Positions 1 through 9,570 of a stretch of 64,000 nucleotides of DNA are shown here, piece after piece. The notes beneath the pieces are model-generated. The model worked only from the letters and a program-made list of their open reading frames with translations. It did not search any database and was not told where the DNA came from. The translations under genes were made by a program, and so were the position numbers. Position 1 is the stretch's first letter. Each line of letters begins with the position of its first letter. This DNA is from Streptomyces xantholiticus. GTDB taxonomy: Bacteria; Actinomycetota; Actinomycetes; Streptomycetales; Streptomycetaceae. The stretch lies in NCBI RefSeq assembly GCF_014651015.1, contig NZ_BMWB01000021.1:62001-126000 (forward strand), in the 5' to 3' direction.

Positions 1-230
1 TCGTCGTGGCCGAGGTCGAACGTCGTCGTCAGGACATCCTCGGGCTGCTGCCACAGCCCGGCGAAGATCTCCTTGTACGCACGCGCCACCCGCGCCGGCG
101 TCTCGCGCAGCCCTTCGCGGTCCGGGTCCTCGCCGACCGCGATGAGCAGCTCGCGGACGGCATTCTCCGCTCGCTTCTCGTCGAACTCGGCGATAGAACC
201 TTCGCCGTCCAGCGTCACCGGGTCGGTCAT
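1..230 (-). CDS. folE: GTP cyclohydrolase I, N-terminal part
   Basis: Only the first 76 codons lie in the window; the gene runs off the left edge. FolE converts GTP to dihydroneopterin triphosphate, the first step of folate synthesis. The visible part has an acidic lead-in, then ENAVRELLIAVGEDPDREGL and the ETPARVARAYKE segment that is a hallmark of FolE enzymes. The ATG is at 228-230. The gene follows ftsH on the same strand but a strong hairpin lies between them, so it may use its own promoter. The ftsH-folE order is common in Streptomyces and supports the call. Confidence 0.9.
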   Translation of the reverse strand, partial: MTDPVTLDGEGSIAEFDEKRAENAVRELLIAVGEDPDREGLRETPARVARAYKEIFAGLWQQPEDVLTTTFDLGHD

Positions 231-265
231 CTGTGCCTCGTTCCTCTGCTTCGATGTGGCGTGAA

Positions 266-307
266 AACGCCGCACCTCCCAGGCTAGAACCTGGGAGGTG
301 CGGCGTT
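266..307 (-). terminator. Hairpin terminator between ftsH and folE
   Basis: Perfect 18-bp inverted repeat (266-283 and 290-307) with a 6-nt loop, CTAGAA. It lies 38 bp past the ftsH stop codon and upstream of folE. There is no long T run, as is usual for actinobacterial terminators. It should end or attenuate ftsH transcription before folE. Confidence 0.8.
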
Positions 308-345
308 CATTCCGGGGCGGTGGCCGGCTGTGGCATATCGCCTGG

Positions 346-2388
346 TCAGGCTTCCGGACGCTCCTCGGGGACCGGCTCGGCGGGGGCCTTGGTGACATCG
401 GTCACCGTGGTCGCCGTCGAGGCAGTCGACGCCGCACCGTTCGCGGCGCCGTTGGTCAGGGCCAGCTCCTTGGGCGAAAGCACCGGCGGACGCGTGGAGG
501 GCGTACGCCGTGAGGAGCCGGTCCACGCCGGGCGGGCCGGGCGCTTCACGATCGGCGCGAAGATCTCGGCGATCTCCTCCTTGCCGAGGGTCTCCTTCTC
601 GAGTAGCTGGAGGACCAGGTTGTCGAGGACGTCGCGGTTCTCGACCAGGATCTCCCAGGCCTCGTTGTGCGCGGTCTCGATGAGCTTCTTGACCTCTTCG
701 TCGACCAGCGCCGCGACCTCTTCCGAGTAGTCGCGCGGGTGGGACATCTCGCGGCCCAGGAACGGCTCGGTGTTGTCACCGCCGAACTTGATCGCGCCCA
801 GCCGCTCGGTCATGCCGTACTGCGTGACCATCGCACGGGCCGTGGCGGTGGCCTTCTCGATGTCGTTCGCCGCGCCCGTGGTCGGGTCGTGGAAGACGAG
901 TTCCTCGGCCGCACGCCCGCCCAGCATGTACGCAAGCTGGTCGAGCATCTCGTTGCGCGTGGTCGAGTACTTGTCCTCCTCCGGGAGCACCATCGTGTAT
1001 CCGAGGGCCCGGCCGCGGGACAGGATGGTGATCTTGTGGACCGGGTCGGAGTTGGGCGAGGCCGCCGCGACCAGGGCGTGACCGCCCTCGTGGTACGCGG
1101 TGATCTTCTTCTCCTTGTCGGACATGATCCGGGTACGCTTCTGCGGGCCGGCCACGACGCGGTCGATCGCCTCGTCCAGGGAGTGGTTGTCGATCAGCTT
1201 GCGGTCGCTGCGCGCGGTGAGCAGCGCGGCCTCGTTCAGCACGTTCGACAGGTCGGCGCCGGTGAAGCCGGGGGTGCGCCTGGCGACGGCGCCCAGGTCG
1301 ACGTCCGGGGCGACCGGCTTGCCCTTCTGGTGGACCTTGAGGATCTCCAGACGGCCCTGCATGTCCGGGCGGTCGACGGCGATCTGCCGGTCGAAGCGGC
1401 CGGGTCGCAGCAGTGCGGGGTCGAGGATGTCGGGCCGGTTGGTGGCGGCGATCAGGATGACGCCGCCCTTGACGTCGAAGCCGTCCATCTCGACGAGCAG
1501 CTGGTTGAGGGTCTGCTCGCGCTCGTCGTGGCCGCCGCCGAGGCCGGCGCCACGGTGCCGGCCGACGGCGTCGATCTCGTCGACGAAGACGATCGCCGGG
1601 GCGTTCGCCTTGGCCTGCTCGAAGAGGTCGCGGACCCGGGAGGCACCGACACCGACGAACATCTCGACGAAGTCGGAACCGGAGATCGAGTAGAACGGGA
1701 CGCCCGCCTCGCCGGCGACGGCGCGCGCGAGCAGCGTCTTGCCCGTACCGGGCGGACCGTAGAGCAGCACGCCCTTCGGGATCTTGGCGCCGACGGCCTG
1801 GAACTTGGCCGGCTCCTGCAGGAACTCCTTGATCTCGTGGAGCTCCTCGACGGCCTCGTCGGACCCGGCCACGTCGGCGAAGGTCGTCTTGGGGGTGTCC
1901 TTGGTGATCAGCTTGGCCTTGGACTTCCCGAAGTTCATGACGCGGGAGCCGCCGCCCTGCATCTGGTTCATCAGGAAGAGGAAGACCACGACGATCAGCA
2001 CGAAGGGCAGCAAGGAGAGCAGGACCGAGACGAACGGGCTCTGCTTGGACGGCGAGACCGTGTACCCGTCCTCGATCTCTCCGGCCTGGTACTTCTCCTG
2101 CAGTGTGTCGGCCAGGTCGGAACCCTGGGTGCCGATGTAGCTGGCCTGCACCTTGCTGCTGTTGTCGACCTTCTGGCCATCCTTGAGCTCGATCTTGATG
2201 ATGTGCTCGTCACCAGTGGTCAGTTTTGCCTGTTTGACCTGGTCCTTGTCGATCGCCTGGACGACCTCGCCGGTGTCCACCGTCTTGTAGCCGCCGGACG
2301 AGCCGACAACCTGCATCAGCACGACCACGGCGAGGACGGCCAGCACGATCCACATGACCGGCCCACGGAAGTATCGCTTCACGTCCAT
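346..2388 (-). CDS. ftsH: ATP-dependent zinc metalloprotease FtsH
   Basis: 680-residue membrane AAA+ protease that degrades misfolded or regulatory membrane and cytosolic proteins. The N terminus has a transmembrane helix at about residues 11-29, an extracytoplasmic segment, and a second helix at about 120-140. The AAA module follows, with Walker A GPPGTGKT at 211-218, Walker B IVFVDEID, and a second region of homology around ATNRPDILDPALLRPGRFD. The zinc site HEGGH is at about residue 435. The length fits actinobacterial FtsH, including a Pro/Ala/Thr-rich low-complexity tail. A candidate promoter lies upstream at 2425-2453. Confidence 0.97.
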   Translation of the reverse strand: MDVKRYFRGPVMWIVLAVLAVVVLMQVVGSSGGYKTVDTGEVVQAIDKDQVKQAKLTTGDEHIIKIELKDGQKVDNSSKVQASYIGTQGSDLADTLQEKYQAGEIEDGYTVSPSKQSPFVSVLLSLLPFVLIVVVFLFLMNQMQGGGSRVMNFGKSKAKLITKDTPKTTFADVAGSDEAVEELHEIKEFLQEPAKFQAVGAKIPKGVLLYGPPGTGKTLLARAVAGEAGVPFYSISGSDFVEMFVGVGASRVRDLFEQAKANAPAIVFVDEIDAVGRHRGAGLGGGHDEREQTLNQLLVEMDGFDVKGGVILIAATNRPDILDPALLRPGRFDRQIAVDRPDMQGRLEILKVHQKGKPVAPDVDLGAVARRTPGFTGADLSNVLNEAALLTARSDRKLIDNHSLDEAIDRVVAGPQKRTRIMSDKEKKITAYHEGGHALVAAASPNSDPVHKITILSRGRALGYTMVLPEEDKYSTTRNEMLDQLAYMLGGRAAEELVFHDPTTGAANDIEKATATARAMVTQYGMTERLGAIKFGGDNTEPFLGREMSHPRDYSEEVAALVDEEVKKLIETAHNEAWEILVENRDVLDNLVLQLLEKETLGKEEIAEIFAPIVKRPARPAWTGSSRRTPSTRPPVLSPKELALTNGAANGAASTASTATTVTDVTKAPAEPVPEERPEA

Positions 2389-2424
2389 CCATACGGGGCG
2401 GTGTCGCCCCGTCCCTCCTGCCCG

Positions 2425-2453
2425 TAGGTAAATGCTGCTGTGAGAAAAGACAA
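2425..2453 (-). promoter_or_regulatory. Candidate ftsH promoter
   Basis: On the minus strand TTGTCT (2453-2448) and TACCTA (2430-2425) are separated by exactly 17 nt. This is a fair match to the vegetative Streptomyces -35/-10 pattern, about 37 nt upstream of the ftsH ATG. It is read from sequence only. Confidence 0.4.
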
Positions 2454-2550
2454 CTGTTCTTCGGACGGTACCTCAGCATGGCCACCGGCGACCGCCTTCC
2501 CTTGCTCCAACGGCGGAAAGGCGGGCTTGGTTCCCCGGCGTGCCTGTGCT

Positions 2551-3105
2551 TCAGCCTCCGTAGACGTGGGGTGACAGTGTGCCCACGAACGGGAGGTTCC
2601 GGTACTTCTCCGCATAGTCGAGGCCGTAACCGACGACGAACTCGTTCGGGATGTCGAAGCCGATCCATTTCACGTCGATCGCGACCTTGGCCGCATCGGG
2701 CTTCCGCAGGAGTGTGCAGACCTCGAGGGAGGCAGGCTCACGGGATCCCAGGTTGGACAGCAGCCAGGACAGGGTCAGTCCCGAGTCGATGATGTCCTCG
2801 ACGATCAGAACGTGCTTGCCCTTGATGTCGGTGTCCAGGTCCTTGAGGATGCGCACCACGCCGGAGGACTGCGTGCCCGCGCCGTACGAGGACACGGCCA
2901 TCCAGTCCATCGTGACGGGGGAGGACAGCGCGCGCGCCAGGTCCGCCATCACCATCACCGCGCCCTTGAGGACTCCGACGATGAGCAGGTCCTTGCCCGC
3001 GTACTCTGCGTCGATCTTCGCGGCGAGCTCGGTGAGCTTCGCGTCGATCTCTTCCTTGGTGATGAGCACCGACTGAAGGTCGGTGCCCATGTCCTTCTCG
3101 TTCAC
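2551..3105 (-). CDS. hpt: Hypoxanthine phosphoribosyltransferase
   Basis: 184-residue purine-salvage enzyme that joins hypoxanthine or guanine to PRPP. The PRPP-binding motif VLIVEDIIDSGLT is clear, as are the GVLKGAVM loop and the C-terminal WIGFDIPNEFVVGYGLDYAE segment. The GTG at 3105 was chosen because a purine-rich GAGAAAG stretch lies 8 nt upstream. The ATG at 3090 is an alternative, but its GAAGGA is only about 2 nt away. tilS lies immediately upstream on the same strand, the usual tilS-hpt-ftsH order. Confidence 0.95.
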   Translation of the reverse strand: MNEKDMGTDLQSVLITKEEIDAKLTELAAKIDAEYAGKDLLIVGVLKGAVMVMADLARALSSPVTMDWMAVSSYGAGTQSSGVVRILKDLDTDIKGKHVLIVEDIIDSGLTLSWLLSNLGSREPASLEVCTLLRKPDAAKVAIDVKWIGFDIPNEFVVGYGLDYAEKYRNLPFVGTLSPHVYGG

Positions 3106-3128
3106 CCGCGTCGCTTTCTCTCGGCGGT

Positions 3129-4172
3129 TCAGCCTTGCCGAATGACCAGTCTGCCACCCTGCCGTCGCGCCTGGACCCGGCCGGGCAGGTTGATGGCCCG
3201 CTGACCGCGCCATCCGGTGATGAGCCGGTCGACCTCCTCGACGTGCCGGGCGAAGAGCGACCCGGCGGGCGCACCGGCCTCGATCACGGCGCGGCGCAGC
3301 ACCCGGCGCCGTACGGCGGGGGGCAGGACGTAGAGCTTGGCGCAGTCCAGCATGCCGCTCTCGTCCCGTACGGAGGCGTCCGCGTCGGCGGCCCAGCTGT
3401 CGAGGGCGTCGGCGTCGTCGCGGGAGAGCCGGGCGGTGCGGGCGAGGGCTTCGACGACGCCTTTGCCGAGCGCCTTCTCGAGGGCGGGGAGCCCTTCGTG
3501 GCGCAGACGGGAGCGGGTGTAGGCAGGGTCGGCGTTGTGCGGGTCGTCCCAGACGGGCAGCGACTGGACCATGCAGGCCTTGCGGGCGGTCTGCCGGTCG
3601 ATCTGGAGGAAGGGGCGGCGGTAGCGGCCTGCGGTTCCGGAGACGGCGGCCATCCCGGACAGCGACCGGATGCCGGAGCCGCGGGCGAGTCCGAGGAGGA
3701 CGGTCTCCGCCTGGTCGTCGCGGGTGTGGCCGAGCAGCACGGCGGCGGCGCCGTGACGCTCCGCGGCCTCGTCGAGGGCGGCGTAGCGAGCGTCGCGGGC
3801 CGCGGCCTCGGGGCCGCCTTCGCGGCCGACCTGGACGGCGACGGCCTCCACGGGGTCGAGCCCCAGTGCGGTGAGGCGTGCGGCGACCTCGGCGGCGCGC
3901 TGCGCGGAGCCGTGCTGGAGCCCGTGGTCGACGGTGATGCCGCCGGCGCGGACGGAGAGTTTGCGGGCCTCGAAGGCGAGGGCGGAGGCGAGCGCCATGG
4001 AGTCGGCGCCGCCGGAGCACGCCACGAGGACGAGCGGCGGTTCGCCGGCCGATGCCGGGCCCGGGGCGGAGTGCGCGAAGCGGGCGGCGTGTTCCGTCTG
4101 GTCGGTGAGTACGTCGTGGAGTACGCGGCGGACCGCCAGGCGTATCGCCGCGACCGCAGGATGGGGACCCAT
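3129..4172 (-). CDS. tilS: tRNA(Ile)-lysidine synthase
   Basis: 347-residue enzyme that attaches lysine to C34 of the AUA-reading isoleucine tRNA, converting its codon specificity. The N-type ATP pyrophosphatase P-loop SGGADS is at residues 53-58. GHTRDDQAETVLLGLARGSG and the PFL segment typical of TilS follow. The ATG at 4172 begins the family-like MGPHPAVAAIR; longer upstream extensions lack similarity. Located directly upstream of hpt. Confidence 0.94.
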   Translation of the reverse strand: MGPHPAVAAIRLAVRRVLHDVLTDQTEHAARFAHSAPGPASAGEPPLVLVACSGGADSMALASALAFEARKLSVRAGGITVDHGLQHGSAQRAAEVAARLTALGLDPVEAVAVQVGREGGPEAAARDARYAALDEAAERHGAAAVLLGHTRDDQAETVLLGLARGSGIRSLSGMAAVSGTAGRYRRPFLQIDRQTARKACMVQSLPVWDDPHNADPAYTRSRLRHEGLPALEKALGKGVVEALARTARLSRDDADALDSWAADADASVRDESGMLDCAKLYVLPPAVRRRVLRRAVIEAGAPAGSLFARHVEEVDRLITGWRGQRAINLPGRVQARRQGGRLVIRQG

Positions 4173-4415
4173 GTCCGGTGCCCTTCGTGAACGGTTCGGG
4201 AGGGGAGGGTGTCTCGGTCGAGTCAGGACGATCAGGAACGGCCGGAGGACGAAGATCGCCACTCCGAGAGCAGTCACTCAGAGTGCGTCGATGGTGACAG
4301 AACCGAGCCAATACCCGAGCATTGCACGCCTATCCACAGCCCACGGTCCCTCGGAAGGGTGATTGGAAGGGCGTTCTTCTGCCCGTCGCCCGCCTGCTTT
4401 TCGCGACTCTCCTCT

Positions 4416-5570
4416 CTACGGTGCGCCCTCCCCCTTCCGGTGCACCCTCGCGACCCAGTCCGCCGGTTTGGCGATCTCCGCCTTGGTGGGGAGTGTGTTC
4501 GGCGAGGTCCAGACCCGGTTGAAGCCCTCCATGCCCACCTCCTCGACCACGGCCCTCACGAACCGCTCGCCGTCCCGGTACTGGCGCAGTTTGGCGTCGA
4601 GACCGAGCAGCTTGCGCAGGGCCAGGTCCAGTCGGCTCGCCCCGCGTGCCCTGCGCTGCTGGAACTTCTCCCGGATCTCCGCGACCGTCGGCACGACCGC
4701 GGGGCCGACGCCGTCCATCACGAAGTCGGCGTGCCCTTCCAGCAGGGACATCACCGCGGTCAGCCGGGCGAGGATCTCGCGCTGGGCCGGGGTCTGCACG
4801 ATCTCCACGATGGAGTGGGCGCCCTCGTCCTGTTCGCCCTCCGGGCGGGCCCCGACGAGCGACTGGGCGGCCTCGCGGAACCGTTCGAGGACGGTCATGG
4901 GATCCATCTCGGTCTCGCCGAGGAATGACTGGATCTCGCCCTCGAGGTGGTCGCGCAGCCACGGCACACCCGTGAACTGGGTGCGATGGGTCTCCTCGTG
5001 GAGGCTGACCCAGAGGCGGAAGTCGTGCGGCTCGACTTCCAGTTCGCGTTCGACGTGGACGATGTTGGGCGCGACCAGCAGCAGCCGTCCGCCGCCCTTG
5101 CCGTCACCCACCGCCGGGTCGCCGGCGGGCATTTCGCGGGTGGCCGGGGCGAAGGTCTCGTACTGGCCGAGGACCCGGGACGCCAGGAAGGACAGCAGCA
5201 TTCCCAGTTCGACGCCGGTCACCTTGCCGCCGACGGCGCCGAGAACCGCGCCGCCGGGGCTGCCGGAGCGGCGCTCCTGCATCTTGTCCAGCAGCGGCCG
5301 CAGCAGTTCGCGGAAGCCGGCGACGTTCGCCTTGATCCAGCCGGCCCGGTCCACGACGAGGACCGGGGTGTCCCGTGGCACCGTGCCTTCCGGGATCATC
5401 CGGGTGAACTCCCGGACATGCTCCTCGGAGGCCTTGGCATGCCGGCGCAGCTCTGCGACGACCGCGCGGGCCTCGTCGCGGCTCACGTCGGGACCGGGCC
5501 GTACGAAGCGGGTCGCGGTCGCCACGGCGAGGTTCCAGTCGACCATCTCGGCACCACCGATGCTCGTCAT
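4416..5570 (-). CDS. Zinc-dependent metalloprotease, DUF2342 / F420-associated family
   Basis: 384-residue actinobacterial protein of the zincin-like DUF2342 family, sometimes labelled coenzyme F420 biosynthesis-associated because of where it occurs. The HEETHRTQF sequence carries the HExxH zinc site, followed by the family segment GVPWLRDHLEGEIQSFL. No signal peptide is evident. Its substrate is unknown. The dacB - this gene - tilS order is conserved in Streptomyces, suggesting co-transcription but not a shared function. Confidence 0.88.
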   Translation of the reverse strand: MTSIGGAEMVDWNLAVATATRFVRPGPDVSRDEARAVVAELRRHAKASEEHVREFTRMIPEGTVPRDTPVLVVDRAGWIKANVAGFRELLRPLLDKMQERRSGSPGGAVLGAVGGKVTGVELGMLLSFLASRVLGQYETFAPATREMPAGDPAVGDGKGGGRLLLVAPNIVHVERELEVEPHDFRLWVSLHEETHRTQFTGVPWLRDHLEGEIQSFLGETEMDPMTVLERFREAAQSLVGARPEGEQDEGAHSIVEIVQTPAQREILARLTAVMSLLEGHADFVMDGVGPAVVPTVAEIREKFQQRRARGASRLDLALRKLLGLDAKLRQYRDGERFVRAVVEEVGMEGFNRVWTSPNTLPTKAEIAKPADWVARVHRKGEGAP

Positions 5571-5657
5571 GCGTCAACCGTACGTTCTCGGCTCGGGGTG
5601 CGGAGAGGTGTTGTCGGCCGCCGATCGGGTCGGCGGCCGCTTTCCCGGCCGCTCCGA

Positions 5658-7100
5658 TCAGGACGCCAGGGCGGCGGCCAGGCGGTCGAGTGCGGGCTGG
5701 GCGTCGTGCGGGGAGGGTGTGCCGGCCGCCAGGAACGCGAAGCCGAGGAGTCGTCCGCCCGGGGCAACGACCGTACCGGCCAGGGCGTTGACGCCGGTGA
5801 GGGTGCCTGTCTTGGCGCGGACGGGGCCGGTGCCGCCAGAGGCGTCGGACCAGCGGTTCTCGAGAGTGCCGCTGAAGCCGGCGACGGGGAGCCCGGTGAG
5901 GATCGGCCGCAGCTCGGGATGCGCCGCGTCGGAGGCGCGGGCGAGGAGGGCGGTGAGCAGCACGGCGGACACCTTGTCGCGGCGGCTCAGGCCACTGCCG
6001 TCGGCGAAGCGGGCCCCCGTCAGCGGCAGCTGGAGCCGCCGCAGCTGCTTGGTGACGGCACGTTCCGCGCCCGCGAAGGACGCCTTCTCACCGGTGGCCA
6101 GCGCGGTCTGCCGGGCGAGGGCCTCCGCGATGTCGTTGTCGCTGGTGGTGAGCATCCGCTCGACGACCGAGGACAGGGTTTCGGAGAGGACCTGGGCGAG
6201 AGGCACGGCGGCGGCGGCCGCGCGGCCGGGGACGGGCGCTCCCGTGCGGACCCCGCGTTCGGCGAGCAGTTGCCCGAAGACACGCGCCGCTTCACCTGCC
6301 GGGTCCGCGCTGCGGGTGGCGGCTCCGGTGGTGCGCTCGTCGAGGCGGCCCTGGCCGACCATGAGGGCGCTGACGGGGGCGATGTTGTCGTTGGGGCCGA
6401 TGGGGTGCAGGGCGGGGCCCTGGTAGAGCGAGACGTCGTACTGGAGCCGGATCTTCGGGGCGGGCTTCGCGTCGTCGCCGGCCCGGTCGCCCTCCTTCAC
6501 GGCCGTTCCGCGCTCGCGCAGAGCGCGCGCGGTCAGCTCGGCCAGCTCGCCGAGACGGGCCCGGTCGAGGGTGGCGTCGCCGCCGCCGACGAGCGTGATC
6601 TCCCCGGCGCCCGGCGCCGCGACGACCGTGGTGGGGATGCGGTGGTCGGGCCCGAGGGCGGTGAGCGCGGCCGCCGCCGTGGCGATCTTGACCGTGGACG
6701 CGGGGACCATGGGCGCCTCGGCCCGCTTCCCGTACAGCCGCTCCCCGGTCGCGAGGTCGACGACGCAGGCCGCGGGCGCCGCGCCGAGGCCGGTGTCGGC
6801 GAGCAGCGGACCGAGGAGCTCCGGAAGCTCGCCGGGTGCGGTCGGCTCCTTGGCGGTCACGGTCCGCGGGCCTCCCAGAGCGGTGAGAACGGGGGCGGCG
6901 CTGGGCGCGGGAGCGGGCGGCTTCGGTATGGGCGGTTCGTGATGTGCGCCACCCGTGGGGCCGTGGGCCGCCGCGCGCGCTCTCTCGGCCTTACGCTGGC
7001 CCGAGTCCCAAGGCCCCGCCGCGGCCACCGCCCCGGCGGCCAGGGTGAGGCCGACCACGGCAGCACCGGTTGCAAGCTGCCACGTCCTGACCTTCGGCAC
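5658..7100 (-). CDS. dacB: D-alanyl-D-alanine carboxypeptidase/endopeptidase, PBP4 type (S13)
   Basis: About 480-residue exported penicillin-binding protein that trims or cleaves peptidoglycan cross-bridges. All three active-site signatures are visible: SxxK as ASTVKIA, SDN in TTSDNDIAEA, and KTG in RAKTGTLTGVN. An N-terminal hydrophobic helix acts as signal or anchor. The GTG at 7100 is preferred because AAAGGGGG lies about 10 nt upstream. An in-frame start at 7154 would add 18 residues without family-like sequence. Divergent from ppa. Confidence 0.93.
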   Translation of the reverse strand: MPKVRTWQLATGAAVVGLTLAAGAVAAAGPWDSGQRKAERARAAAHGPTGGAHHEPPIPKPPAPAPSAAPVLTALGGPRTVTAKEPTAPGELPELLGPLLADTGLGAAPAACVVDLATGERLYGKRAEAPMVPASTVKIATAAAALTALGPDHRIPTTVVAAPGAGEITLVGGGDATLDRARLGELAELTARALRERGTAVKEGDRAGDDAKPAPKIRLQYDVSLYQGPALHPIGPNDNIAPVSALMVGQGRLDERTTGAATRSADPAGEAARVFGQLLAERGVRTGAPVPGRAAAAAVPLAQVLSETLSSVVERMLTTSDNDIAEALARQTALATGEKASFAGAERAVTKQLRRLQLPLTGARFADGSGLSRRDKVSAVLLTALLARASDAAHPELRPILTGLPVAGFSGTLENRWSDASGGTGPVRAKTGTLTGVNALAGTVVAPGGRLLGFAFLAAGTPSPHDAQPALDRLAAALAS

Positions 7101-7198
7101 CGCGCACCAGCCCCCTTTCGCGATCACACATGTGCGTGAGGGACACTTAACCACCAGTACTGCGTCTTGCTATGTGTTTGATCATGGAGGAGCCACCC

Positions 7199-7693
7199 GT
7201 GGAGTTCGACGTCACCATCGAGATCCCGAAGGGTTCGCGGAACAAGTACGAGGTGGACCACGAGACCGGTCGGATCCGCCTGGACCGTCGACTCTTCACC
7301 TCGACCAGCTACCCGGCCGACTACGGCTTCGTCGAGAACACCCTCGGCGAGGACGGCGACCCGCTGGACGCGCTGGTCATCCTTGACGAGCCGACCTTCC
7401 CGGGCTGCCTCATCAAGTGCCGCGCCATCGGCATGTTCCGTATGACGGACGAGGCGGGCGGCGACGACAAGCTGCTGTGCGTGCCCGCGTCCGACCCCCG
7501 TGTGGAGCACCTGCGGGACATCCACCACGTGTCGGAGTTCGACCGCCTCGAGATCCAGCACTTCTTCGAGGTCTACAAGGACCTGGAGCCCGGCAAGTCC
7601 GTCGAGGGCGCCGACTGGGTCGGCCGCGCCGAGGCCGAGGCCGAGATCGAGGCCTCCTTCAAGCGCCTCGAGGCGCAGGGCGGCGCGCACTGA
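7199..7693 (+). CDS. ppa: Inorganic pyrophosphatase
   Basis: 164-residue family I soluble pyrophosphatase that hydrolyses PPi to drive biosynthetic reactions. The metal-binding signature EDGDPLDALV and the substrate-contact segment IPKGSRNKYEVDHETG are present. The GTG at 7199 is set by a perfect GGAGG at 7186-7190, 8 nt upstream. The gene stands alone and ends in a strong hairpin. Confidence 0.97.
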   Translation: MEFDVTIEIPKGSRNKYEVDHETGRIRLDRRLFTSTSYPADYGFVENTLGEDGDPLDALVILDEPTFPGCLIKCRAIGMFRMTDEAGGDDKLLCVPASDPRVEHLRDIHHVSEFDRLEIQHFFEVYKDLEPGKSVEGADWVGRAEAEAEIEASFKRLEAQGGAH

Positions 7694-7714
7694 CGCCGCG
7701 GAGTTGAGCACCCC

Positions 7715-7751
7715 GACGCGGGCGGGACACCTTGGGTGTCCCGCCCGCGTC
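7715..7751 (+). terminator. Hairpin terminator after ppa
   Basis: 17-bp perfect inverted repeat (7715-7731 and 7735-7751) with a 3-nt loop, beginning 22 bp after the ppa stop codon. It separates ppa from the downstream exporter gene. Confidence 0.8.
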
Positions 7752-7830
7752 GTGTGTCCCCCCATGTCCGTGCCCATACTGGGCAGAAGCGCCGGTCGAG
7801 GGACAGTACGTGAGGGAGCGAGGACGACGA

Positions 7831-9504
7831 GTGGTGGCGGAGCGCGAGGGTCCGGAAGACCGGAAGCCTCAGTCCGACGAGGCGCACAGCGCGTTCACCC
7901 CTCCGGCGGGGGTGGAGCAGCCGGAAGCGCCGGAGGAGGACCACCCGAGCTCCGAGTTCGCGGTCCCGGAAGGTCTGGCGCCCGAACCGCCCACCGAGCC
8001 GGAAGGCTCGGCGTTCGCTCCACCGAGCACCTACACGGCGCGTAGTTCGCCGCCTGCGTTCACGCCGGCGCACGGCATCCCGGTCGTGCGGCTCACCAAG
8101 GACGCGCCCTGGCAGGACCGGATGCGGGCGATGCTGCGGATGCCGGTGGGCGAGCGGCCGGTGCCGGAGGCGCCGCACCGGCACGACGAGGCCGGTCCTG
8201 CCGTTCCCCGCGTGCTCGACCTGACGCTGCGTATCGGCGAGCTGCTGCTCGCGGGCGGCGAGGGCGCGGAGGACGTCGAGGCGGCGATGTTCGCCATCTC
8301 GCGCTCGTACGGGCTTGACCGCTGCGAGCCGACGGTCACCTTCACCCTGCTGTCGATCACGTATCAGCCGTCGCTGGTCGACGACCCGGTGACGGCGAAC
8401 CGCACCGTGCGGCGGCGCGGCACCGACTACACCCGGCTGGCCGCGGTCTACCGACTGGTCCACGACATCAGCGTCGAGGAGTCGGACGTCACGCTGGAGG
8501 AGGCCTACCGGCGGCTCGCCGAGATCCGCCGTAACCGGCACCCCTACCCCGGGTGGGCGCTGACGCTGGCCGGCGGTCTGCTGGCCGGATCGGCGTCGGT
8601 GCTGGTGGGCGGTGACCTGGTGGTGTTCCTGGCCGCCGCGGTCAGTGCGATGCTCGGCGACCGGCTGGCCTGGCTCTGCGCGGGGCGCGGGCTGCCGGAG
8701 TTCTACCAGTTCGTGGCGGCCGCGATGCCGTCGGCGGCGATGGGCGTGGCGCTGACGCTGTCGCCCCTCGAACTGCGGGCGTCCGCGGTGATCACCGGTG
8801 GGCTGTTCGCGCTGATCCCGGGCCGGGCGCTGGTCGCCGGTGTGCAGGACGGACTGACCGGTTTCTACATCACCGCGGCCGCCCGGTTGCTGGAGGTCGG
8901 CTATCTGGTGGTGGCCATCGTGGTCGGTGTGCTGTCGGTGCTCTATCTGGGCATCGCGCTGGACGCGGCGCTCAATCCGGAGACGGCGATCCACAGCGTG
9001 CCGCGGCCCGTGCCGCAGACTCTGGCGGCGATGGGCCTGTCGCTGTGTTTCGCCGTGATGCTCCAGCAGGAGCGCAGCACGGTCGCGCTGGTCACCTTCA
9101 ACGGCGGTGTCGCCTGGGTCGTCTACGGCGCGCTCGCGGACGTCGGGAACGTCTCGCCGGTCGCCGCGACGGCGGCCGCGGCGGGTCTGGTGGGCCTGTT
9201 CGGGCAGATGCTCTCGCGATACCGCTTCGCCTCCGCGCTGCCGTACGTCACCGCGGCCATCGGCCCGCTGCTGCCCGGTAGTGCCATGTACTTCGGTCTG
9301 CTGGAGATCGCCCGCGGCAACACGAACTCCGGTCTGGCCTCGCTGAGCACGGCGGCCGCGCTGGCGCTGGCCATCGCGATCGGGGTCAACCTGGGGGGCG
9401 AGATCTCCCGGCTGTTCCTGCGGGTGCCGGGCGTCACCGGGGCGCTGCCCGGTGCGGAGACACCCGGCGGACGCCGCGCGGCCAAGCGGACACGCGGTTT
9501 CTAG
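7831..9504 (+). CDS. Threonine/serine exporter family protein (ThrE-like)
   Basis: About 557-residue membrane protein of the ThrE family. A long Pro/Glu-rich cytosolic N terminus (about 1-130) precedes the soluble ThrE domain, containing LDLTLRIGELLLAGGEGAEDVE. Roughly ten hydrophobic helices follow in two blocks, corresponding to the ThrE and ThrE_2 halves fused as in Corynebacterium ThrE. It probably exports threonine, serine or related small amino acids by proton motive force. The GTG at 7831 has GAGG 7 nt upstream; the GTG at 7810 is possible. Confidence 0.85.
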   Translation: MVAEREGPEDRKPQSDEAHSAFTPPAGVEQPEAPEEDHPSSEFAVPEGLAPEPPTEPEGSAFAPPSTYTARSSPPAFTPAHGIPVVRLTKDAPWQDRMRAMLRMPVGERPVPEAPHRHDEAGPAVPRVLDLTLRIGELLLAGGEGAEDVEAAMFAISRSYGLDRCEPTVTFTLLSITYQPSLVDDPVTANRTVRRRGTDYTRLAAVYRLVHDISVEESDVTLEEAYRRLAEIRRNRHPYPGWALTLAGGLLAGSASVLVGGDLVVFLAAAVSAMLGDRLAWLCAGRGLPEFYQFVAAAMPSAAMGVALTLSPLELRASAVITGGLFALIPGRALVAGVQDGLTGFYITAAARLLEVGYLVVAIVVGVLSVLYLGIALDAALNPETAIHSVPRPVPQTLAAMGLSLCFAVMLQQERSTVALVTFNGGVAWVVYGALADVGNVSPVAATAAAAGLVGLFGQMLSRYRFASALPYVTAAIGPLLPGSAMYFGLLEIARGNTNSGLASLSTAAALALAIAIGVNLGGEISRLFLRVPGVTGALPGAETPGGRRAAKRTRGF

Positions 9505-9570
9505 GGTGTGGTTCCAGATGTACCCGTCCGACCATGATCCGCCGGGCGCACCCTCGGCCGTACGGAAGCG

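Noticed and set aside
667..2427. 586-residue plus-strand frame opposite ftsH
   Set aside because: Composition is Val/Leu/Asp/Gly shadow of FtsH; no start signal or known domain.
2551..4311. Long fusion of hpt with an upstream Arg/Pro-rich region
   Set aside because: The upstream part is tilS read in the wrong frame; hpt has its own start at 3105.
4947..7139. 730-residue plus-strand frame opposite the zinc protease and dacB
   Set aside because: Antisense to two well-supported genes and without motif content.
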